Source: Alloprevotella sp.
GTDB lineage: Bacteria; Bacteroidota; Bacteroidia; Bacteroidales; Bacteroidaceae
Length of the DNA stretch: 6,673 nt
Assembly (NCBI GenBank): GCA_015259235.1
Contig: JABZGM010000118.1
Span: 1 to 6,673 of the forward strand
Reading direction: 5' to 3'
Made by a program: the position numbers and the translations under genes. Below the pieces are notes generated by a model, which saw only the letters and a program-made list of their open reading frames with translations, was not told the DNA's origin and ran no database searches. Below are positions 1 to 5,600 of this stretch, in pieces; positions within the stretch are counted from its first letter, which is position 1; each line of letters begins with the position of its first letter.

Positions 1-281
1 ATCATCCCACTATAGACATCCCCTTCTTCGTCTATGCTTCGCCACAACTTCGCAAGGAGCAGCCCGAAATCTGGGAACGTATCAAGAAAGCGCAGTTTCG
101 TCCCATCTCCACGGCTTGGTTCACCAACTCCCTCACAAGTTTGCTAGGTATTCACACTAAATACAACGACGAACGCTACAATTTCTTCAGCGATAAATTC
201 GCCAATCCCACTCGCATTGCCGTACAAGGCGATGAACGACACACCGTTCCACCGCTGAAACGAAAAAGGGTGAAAGGCTAA
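1..281 (+). CDS. Phosphoethanolamine transferase-like sulfatase-fold protein, C-terminal part
   Basis: The reading frame from base 3 is open to a TAA at 279-281 and gives the last 92 residues of a protein whose start lies left of the window. The visible part begins HPTIDIPFFVYASPQL, continues with a stretch containing FTNSLTSLLGIHTKYND, and ends in a basic tail (LKRKRVKG). The 'IPFFVYAS' strand followed by a helix-rich end with 'TNSL..LLGI' is typical of the C-terminal part of the alkaline-phosphatase/sulfatase superfamily enzymes that move phosphoethanolamine onto lipid A or other envelope glycans (EptA-like). The membrane segments, nucleophile Thr and most metal ligands would be upstream and are not seen, so the exact substrate is open; another membrane-bound sulfatase-fold transferase is possible. 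It is convergent with the hmu genes and probably unrelated to them in function. The family call is by remembered resemblance, without an alignment. Confidence 0.72.
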   Translation, partial: HPTIDIPFFVYASPQLRKEQPEIWERIKKAQFRPISTAWFTNSLTSLLGIHTKYNDERYNFFSDKFANPTRIAVQGDERHTVPPLKRKRVKG

Positions 282-326
282 ATTGCGACACAATCGATTT
301 TCTATTTGATTGCTGTACACAAGAAG

Positions 327-397
327 ACGCTAGACCTCAGCGTTAGAACGATGCAGAGCTTTCTGCCTGCATGGCTCTAATTGCTGAGGTCTAGCGT
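327..397. terminator. Long stem-loop between convergent genes, likely bidirectional terminator
   Basis: A perfect 15-bp inverted repeat, acgctagacctcagc (327-341) with its complement at 383-397, encloses further pairing: ttaga 343-347 with tctaa 376-380, and atgcag 351-356 with ctgcat 367-372. The whole forms a 71-nt, nearly continuous hairpin. On the plus strand it is followed by gttgttt; on the minus strand by cttcttgtg, so each side is only moderately T-rich. It lies 45 bases after the plus-strand stop at 281 and about 90 bases after the minus-strand hmuV stop at 489, so it could end both transcripts. The inner part resembles the hairpin at 2538-2566, so it may also belong to a repeat family. 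Confidence 0.6.
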
Positions 398-410
398 TGT
401 TTATCTCAAG

Positions 411-431
411 CTTTGAAATTTGTGTTCAAAG
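411..431. other. Small hairpin in the hmuV 3' flank
   Basis: ctttgaa (411-417) and ttcaaag (425-431) form a 7-bp stem with a 7-base loop. A weaker 5-bp repeat, attcg/cgaat (459-463 with 470-474), lies nearer the hmuV stop. Neither is followed by a clear T-run on the minus strand. They may shape the 3' end of the hmu transcript or be chance. The remainder of the 282-488 gap shows no coding potential. Confidence 0.3.
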
Positions 432-488
432 ACTCAGACAGCTTTATAGACAAGTCCGATTCGTAATTGCGAATTTAGCGCGAAAGCC

Positions 489-839
489 CTATTCGGGTAC
501 GTAGATGACTTCGCCATTCTCCAACTGATAGGCGACACCTACCTTCTTGCCGCGCGAACCTTCGGCATTGCTCTGGTCGTTAGAGGGCGTGTAGCGTTGT
601 ATCTTTTCGCCTTTCTTGGTCACAATCTCCATGTTTTCTTTGCCGGGATTCTTGACCATGGTGAAATCTTGCGTACTAAACATTTCGGTCATATTGTAGC
701 GACTCACCAAAGCGACCATCAACGCCACGGCAAACACCATTGCCACGTCAAAAAGGTTGGCTACGCTGCCCATGATGTCATGTTCTTCTTCCCCCCCCAT
801 CAGACGGCGGCGAGACTTGTTTCCTACTTTTCTACTCAT
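489..839 (-). CDS. hmuV: HmuV, DUF2149 family ExbD-like membrane protein
   Basis: A 116-residue protein starting at the ATG at 839 and ending with TAG at 489-491. The N-terminus is basic (MSRKVGNKSRRR), followed by an acidic GGEEEHD patch, one membrane helix at about residues 29-46, and a C-terminal soluble domain of about 70 residues predicted to lie in the periplasm and ending ENGEVIYVPE. The segment MGSVANLFDVAMVFAVALMV is characteristic of the DUF2149 family found as the last gene of hmuYRSTUV-type operons. Asp31 at the start of the helix sits where ExbD/TolR proteins carry their proton-carrying Asp, so a role as the ExbD-like partner of HmuU is likely by analogy. The gene is 42 bases downstream of hmuU on the same strand. 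A run of eight G lies just after codon 14 (ATG), an alternative start. The family call is firm; the biochemical role is inferred. Confidence 0.85.
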   Translation of the reverse strand: MSRKVGNKSRRRLMGGEEEHDIMGSVANLFDVAMVFAVALMVALVSRYNMTEMFSTQDFTMVKNPGKENMEIVTKKGEKIQRYTPSNDQSNAEGSRGKKVGVAYQLENGEVIYVPE

Positions 840-881
840 TTCTACAATAGGTTTGAGAGGATATATTGGGAAATCACAAGA

Positions 882-1484
882 CTAGGCTTGACCATACTTT
901 TCTGCCAAACGCGCTTCGATGAAGTCCAAACGCGATGCATCGGCTGCCAACCAGCGTTTTTTGACCTGAATGGTCAGTGTGCCGATGGCACCAATCACCA
1001 AACCCACCACCGTAGTGGCGAAAGCTACTTGCATGTTGTACGCCATACTGGCAATATCTCCCGAGGAGAGTCCTACCAAAGCAGGTCCCATAGGGATGAG
1101 GGTGCCCATGAGTCCGAGCACAGGTCCCATCTTCGCCAGCGTGCGAGGGAGATTTTGATCGGCATCTGCGGCAATGTCAAACTCGGCAAGGACACGCTCA
1201 CGAAGAGGTGCATCGTTCGCGGCAGCTACTAGACGATGATAGAACGGTGCTGCGATGCCTAGTCCAGCAGAGGGGAATTGTTCGAGCAGAGTATCCACGT
1301 TGTCCGCAGTGAGTTGGTCAAGGGCGGTTGCTATTTGCGCATCTGCCTTGCGGCGCGCAAGGAGTTGTCCGAAAAAACCTCCCACGAGCAAGAGTGCGCG
1401 CACGAAGAAAAGCACCAAGAGGACGATGGTGGGCACGAGCAATCCCGTGCTGATCCAGAAGAGAATGTCAGAGATATAGTTCAT
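882..1484 (-). CDS. hmuU: HmuU, MotA/TolQ/ExbB proton-channel family protein
   Basis: A 200-residue inner-membrane protein. Three membrane segments are visible: about residues 8-40, 110-129 and 143-165. A cytoplasmic stretch with the family's typical helical character lies between the first two. The core GPVLGLMGTLIPMG followed by NMQVAFATTVVGLVIGAIGT matches the TolQ/ExbB/MotA signature; Thr118 and Thr147/Thr148 correspond to the pore-lining threonines of ExbB. Members of this family form a multimeric proton channel that turns proton-motive force into movement of a partner protein. The start MNYISDILFW at 1484 is preferred because the frame extends only 13 codons further to 1523 and this Met begins immediately before the first membrane segment. 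It is followed 42 bases later by hmuV, its likely ExbD-like partner, and preceded by hmuT with a 157-base gap. Family assignment is strong; its specific role in haem use is from the operon context. Confidence 0.88.
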   Translation of the reverse strand: MNYISDILFWISTGLLVPTIVLLVLFFVRALLLVGGFFGQLLARRKADAQIATALDQLTADNVDTLLEQFPSAGLGIAAPFYHRLVAAANDAPLRERVLAEFDIAADADQNLPRTLAKMGPVLGLMGTLIPMGPALVGLSSGDIASMAYNMQVAFATTVVGLVIGAIGTLTIQVKKRWLAADASRLDFIEARLAEKYGQA

Positions 1485-1641
1485 TGTTATAAGATATGTT
1501 TTACAGATTTGTGGGGAACCCATCCCCGAAAGTCCGTCTCATCAGCTGGTGGGGCGGATTTTTCATGTGATAAGGGTTGAAGCAATGTAGTGGGAGTGCC
1601 GAGCATTCGTGCACAGCTTGCCACAACGCTACTACCCCACC
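1485..1641. other. Gap between hmuT and hmuU
   Basis: These 157 bases lie between the hmuT stop and the hmuU start, wide for neighbours in one operon. I see a weak 5-bp hairpin (gggga 1513-1517 with tcccc 1523-1527) close to the hmuU start, but no Bacteroidota-type promoter (TTTG near -33 with TAnnTTTG near -7 on the minus strand), no tRNA and no convincing small gene. Confidence 0.4.
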
Positions 1642-2361
1642 CTAGTGTTTGGCGGAAGTAGTCTTGCGGCGACTCCAGAAAAAGCCGATGAGCGCAAAGA
1701 AAAAAAAGAGCACCACGACTGCCAAGAGGGAGAGCACATCGACACTGCCCACACCTTCCACCGCAGTTCTGCCATTGACGGTGGCAATCACGCCAAGAAT
1801 GGCAATGAGAATATTGAGGAGGAAGAGGAGTTCTAGGCGAAGTTCGCGTTCGGGAAGGAGAAATTCCAAACCGAAGCCGAGAGCCACAAAATCCACAGCC
1901 ACAATGGCTGCCAATCCCCACGCGACGAGTGCGAAGTCTACGCCAGGGAGGAAGAATATGGTGCTTACTTCGAGCGAAAACAGCACGGGAAAAATGAGCA
2001 GTCCTGGGTAGATTGCCAAAAGACCACGCCAAAGTTTGCGCAACAGCGCGGTGTAGCGATTTTGCGCCACGTAGATTTGTTGGTAAGGCTTCGCAGGGGC
2101 TTTGGTACTTCCCAAACAGTAGGCGAGGAGGAACGCCACATCGATGCTGAGCACTACAGCAGTGTCGCGCATCAAATCGGGATTGGCAAGCCAAGCCTCT
2201 ATCTGCGTCTTGGATTGCTCCACCGCCCACGGCCATGCAAGCCCAACGAAGAGGGCGCACAAGGCGAAGGTAATCCAGCACACTCGCGGTGTCGCCAGCG
2301 AAAGTTTGAGCAGCGTGCTCAAACCGACAGCCACCATAAGACAAAGAACGAGAGTTTGCAT
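1642..2361 (-). CDS. hmuT: HmuT, polytopic membrane protein of the hmu operon
   Basis: A 239-residue, very hydrophobic protein. I count about seven membrane segments: roughly residues 2-22, 27-46, 67-84, 111-132, 140-165, 175-194 and 208-229. It has a short basic tail (WSRRKTTSAKH). No ATP-binding motif, catalytic motif or lipobox is visible. Position between a CobN-like gene and an ExbB-like gene is where hmuT sits in P. gingivalis-type hmuYRSTUV operons, and that is the main basis for the name. Acidic and charged residues near or inside the later helices (Asp142, Asp157, Glu166, Glu171, Glu173, Glu177) could matter for transport or proton movement. The frame is open to an ATG at 2406, but MQTLVLCLMVAVG at 2361 is the better start: it opens directly with the first helix, while the extra 15 codons run through a hairpin-rich non-coding stretch. 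Its biochemical function is not established; it could be a permease for haem, porphyrin or released iron, or a scaffold for HmuU/HmuV. Confidence 0.72.
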   Translation of the reverse strand: MQTLVLCLMVAVGLSTLLKLSLATPRVCWITFALCALFVGLAWPWAVEQSKTQIEAWLANPDLMRDTAVVLSIDVAFLLAYCLGSTKAPAKPYQQIYVAQNRYTALLRKLWRGLLAIYPGLLIFPVLFSLEVSTIFFLPGVDFALVAWGLAAIVAVDFVALGFGLEFLLPERELRLELLFLLNILIAILGVIATVNGRTAVEGVGSVDVLSLLAVVVLFFFFALIGFFWSRRKTTSAKH

Positions 2362-2373
2362 TTTAGATGTTAG

Positions 2374-2392
2374 AGGGTCGCAGACCCTTTTT
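2374..2392 (+). terminator. Terminator-shaped hairpin with T-run, facing plus strand
   Basis: agggtc (2374-2379), loop gca, gaccct (2383-2388) then further T to 2392: a 6-bp stem followed by T residues, the shape of an intrinsic terminator read on the plus strand. No plus-strand gene ends nearby. Read on the minus strand it lies only 13 bases before the hmuT start codon, with the run appearing as A residues upstream of the stem. It may instead be a hairpin in the hmuT leader. Confidence 0.4.
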
Positions 2393-2396
2393 GCTC

Positions 2397-2413
2397 GCCA
2401 CGACAAGCGTGGC
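2397..2413. other. Hairpin in hmuT leader
   Basis: gccacg (2397-2402), loop acaag, cgtggc (2408-2413): a perfect 6-bp GC-rich stem with a 5-base loop, 36 bases upstream of the hmuT start and 4 bases from the previous hairpin. The two stems together could form a structured leader before hmuT. Confidence 0.45.
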
Positions 2414-2537
2414 TCGGAGAAATAGAAGTTAGACGTTAGAGAGTAGACAATAGTCCTTGGAATTTAGATGCTATCTCTTGGGGCGTTTCATCTCCCTCTT
2501 TCGAGCATTTTAGTCCCTATCGCCTATTTACCATTAG

Positions 2538-2566
2538 GACTATGCAGAGCATAACCCTGCATAGTC
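2538..2566. repeat. Palindromic element / hairpin downstream of hmuS
   Basis: gactatgcag (2538-2547) and ctgcatagtc (2557-2566) pair perfectly over 10 bp with a 9-base loop. It lies about 40 bases after the hmuS stop on the minus strand. There is no T-run after it on the minus strand, so it is not a classical intrinsic terminator; it may stabilise the hmuS 3' end or slow transcription into hmuT. Its core atgcagagc...cctgcat is the same as in the hairpin at 327-397, suggesting one repeat family. Confidence 0.55.
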
Positions 2567-2579
2567 TGATGGATAGCCT

Positions 2580-2597
2580 CTAAAGTTAGAACTTTAG
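2580..2597. other. Perfect inverted repeat just after the hmuS stop
   Basis: ctaaagtt (2580-2587), spacer ag, aactttag (2590-2597): an 8-bp perfect arm on each side of a 2-base centre, starting 10 bases after the hmuS stop codon in transcription order. As DNA it is an operator-like palindrome; as RNA the 2-base loop would force opening of the inner pairs. It could be a regulator site, a stem protecting the hmuS 3' end, or part of an attenuating region with the hairpin at 2538-2566. Confidence 0.45.
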
Positions 2598-2607
2598 GCG
2601 AGAAGAT

Positions 2608-5600
2608 TTATTGTTTGTTGCGGCGACGACGCACGAGCACAATCGCACCTGCGGCAAGTACCACAATCGCTACGACCACGATAACACCACTTGCGATGCC
2701 CTTAGAGGTGAGTTGCGAAGTGGGCGCTGCATCTTCGGCTTTCAGCACTGTGCCCTTGCCCGATTTATCGTTGCGCGCGGCATCTATGCGGTCTTTGTAA
2801 GCCTGAGCCTCTGCAGAAGACACCTTGCTGGCAATAAACTGTTGGAGTTTTTGGTTGTCATTGACAAACTCCGTGCCAGCGGCGTCGTACTTCGCCACGA
2901 GTTCGGTGTGGAGTTTTGCCAGTGCTTTCACCTTGTCGGGAGATGCCTTCCACATGCCCTTGCGTGCACTCTCCAACATGATGGCAGAAATGTCTTGCAA
3001 AGCTGCAGGACTGACGCGTTCAAAGTATTCACGCATACCGAGGTTGTGTTTGTCCTTCACGTAGGTGTCGAAAATTTCGTCCCACATTTCATTGTCAATC
3101 GCCTCAGGTTTCATCACCTCCCATCCGAAGGTGTTTTGCACCAGTTCCTCAAGTCCAGCCGCAGCTCCTTCGCCGCCTTTCATTTGCTCCTTGAGATAAG
3201 TGGGATTGAACATAGAAGTGCGGCTTTCCACGCCAATAGCCTCTTTGACTTCCTGCATACGCATGTGGTTATGATTGCGATAGTCAGCCAAATAAGCATC
3301 GGGTTCTTTACCGGTCACCTGACGTACGGTGAGGTTCATGCCACCCATGAACTCAAACACGTGGTCAAGACTGAGTGCGCCCCAAGTGTTATTCTGGCGA
3401 GGTTGGATCACTACGTCCGTGCGTGTGAGTGCGGCTTCAAACGCTTTGCTTTGGTGGTCTTCCCACTGCTTTTGGTCGCCATAGAATGCGCCCATGTTGT
3501 TGAGATAAGCCTCAGCAATCTGCTTGCGGTCGGTCCATTTGTCGGACGCCATCGCCACTTCTTGGATACCGGTGCCATAATTCCCGTTCACACCACCGAA
3601 GATGCGGCGAGCTGCCCATGCGCGGGCTTCCTTGGGAGAGATACCTTTCTCGATGAGCAAGCGTTCGCTTTCCACCACTCCCGAAGCGACTTGGTTTTCA
3701 AACTTGTCGTCCTTCGCCTCAGCTGCCATTTCCACGGCTTTCTGCAGAAGGAAAAGGCGAGAAGCTGCCAAATCACGGAGCTGGCCACTGGTTTGCACTA
3801 CCACGTCTATGCGAGGTCGACCCAACTCTTTGGAAGGGATGAGGCGCAAATCATTGACGCGTCCGAAAGCATCGCGCAGAGGCTCTACACCGAGCATGTA
3901 GAAGGCTTGTGCCAAAGTAGCACCTTCCGTCTCGATAAACTCAGAACTCCAGAAGGTATAGCTGACTTTTCGGGGAATGCTGTCGTGGTGACGACGGCGA
4001 TATTCCTCGATGGTGTTGCGCGCCAGCTGTTTTCCCTTCTCCCAAGCCGACTCTGTTGGCGTAGCTTCAGCATTGATGGAATAAAGGTTGCGACCAGAGG
4101 GCAGCGAGTTAGGATTGGCGATGGGATCTCCGCCAGCCGAAGGCGCGGTGTAGCCACCCGAGAGCGAGCGCATGAGGGTGTTGAGTTCCTTTTCTGGACT
4201 TTGCAAGAGCGCGTAACGATAGTTTTGCACATTGCGCAAAGTGCGTTCTACCTCAGCTACCGCATAAGCCATCGCCTTTTGTTCCTTGGTGTATTCGGGT
4301 TGCTTGGACATGGCAGCCATGGCAGCACGCATTCGTGCCATCTTCTCTGCGCGACTTCCACCACCCTTCGCAGGGTTGGGCTGACCTTTCGCAGTAGTGG
4401 GATGTCCCATCGCAGCAGGCTTTCCACCCTTGTCTTGTTGCGCCATTGCCGCAGCCATAGCAGGGGGCATCTGTCCGTGAGACATGCCCAAAGCACCGTG
4501 AGGATGACCAGCACTTGCAGGGGTTTTCCCTTTGTCTGCACTCTTCACGGAAGAATCTGTCACAATTTTTGCAGCGGCTCCCATTTTTTGTCCAGGGTGT
4601 CCATTCATAGCACCAGGATGTCCAGCAGGCATCTGTCCTTTCATCGCAGCACCGTCACCTTTTGCAGCAGGCATGCCACCAGAATGTCCAGCAGGCATCT
4701 TACCCTTCATTGCAGGCATACCACCCTTTTGTCCGCCTTTAGCCATCATCGCTGCCATCATACCACCATGAGGTTGGGTGAGGGCGGCATAAACTTCACG
4801 GGCTTCATTCAACTGTTGTGGGGTGATACGCGCCACTTGGCAGATGGTTTGGTCAGACACCATGCCTTCTTGGTGGAGCAAACGTCCGACAAGTTGGCGA
4901 GCAGGCACGAGGTATTTCTGAGTAAACAAGGCTGCTCTGCGCTCGAAATCGGCAGGCACACGATGCTGTAATTTGTCGATCGCCAACTGACTGTAGGCGA
5001 TGGGGTCGGTCGCCATGGCATAGACACTGCTCTCGATGTGAGCGGGTGTGTAGACTTCACCCAAGACGTAGGGACGACCATTGATTTTCTCATTAGAAAG
5101 TTCCTCGGCAAAGTGCTCAATGCGCTCAATGTCTTCCTCGGAGTAGGGACGTGTGCGCACGCTGTCGAGACCTAATGAGCGATGGATGCCCATTTGGATG
5201 GTCAAGGCTTTGACCGCCAAAGATGCCTTGTTGACTTCTGCTTGCTGACGTGCGTTGAGCGTAGGAGCTTTCGCGGATTTCCCTGCCGCCTGCTGCGTGC
5301 TTGCTGCAGCCCACAAAAGAGCGTTGTAGTGCTGAATCGCCTTGTCTAAGTCACGATAGGTGGAACGAAGATTGGACTCCATGAAAGGTGCGGTGAGATA
5401 ACTCTGGATCGCGCCATAACTTCTGCGTTTGGCGATGATGGCTTCTCCCACATTAGCGATAGAATAGAGGTAGAAGTGGGGCATCGTGCCGACCAATCTG
5501 TCTGCCCAATCGTGAGTGCTGAGCGCCACTTGCTTGTGCGGTGTGAACTCTAGGCTTCCGTGCGTGCCGAAGTGGATGAGCGCATCGGCTTTGAAGCCAT

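Larger units (their letters stand above)
2363..2441. repeat. Direct repeat ttagaYgttagag flanking the leader hairpins
   Basis: ttagatgttagag at 2363-2375 and ttagacgttagag at 2429-2441 match at 12 of 13 bases, 66 bases apart, on either side of the two hairpins upstream of hmuT. A third partial match, ttagatg, occurs near 2465. Such short A/T-rich repeats are common in Bacteroidales intergenic DNA; I cannot assign a function. Confidence 0.4.

Noticed and set aside
597..1232. A 211-codon plus-strand open frame across hmuV and hmuU
   Set aside because: It lies antisense to two well-supported genes, is unusually rich in His and Cys, and has no recognisable family features.
1487..2344. A 285-codon open frame on the minus strand overlapping hmuT and running into the hmuT-hmuU gap
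   Set aside because: It is in a different frame from hmuT, is rich in Arg, Cys, Ser and Trp without membrane helices or motifs, while the overlapping hmuT frame makes a coherent membrane protein.
2362..2406. An upstream start for hmuT at 2406
   Set aside because: The added residues are hydrophilic, fall inside hairpin and repeat DNA, and precede a Met that directly opens the first membrane helix.
2362..2607. A Bacteroidota-type promoter for hmuTUV in the gap after hmuS
   Set aside because: The nearest match on the minus strand is TAACTTTA inside the palindrome, one base off TAnnTTTG, and no TTTG lies at the expected -33 distance.
4309..4770. The low-complexity stretch of hmuS as a frameshift or misassembly artefact
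   Set aside because: The frame continues without interruption into clear chelatase sequence on both sides, and the repeats are in multiples of three bases.
2611..4971. A 786-codon open frame on the plus strand, antisense to hmuS
   Set aside because: It exactly mirrors the hmuS coding frame, has an implausible composition rich in His, Arg, Ser and Cys, and shows no recognisable domain; it is a shadow of hmuS codon use.
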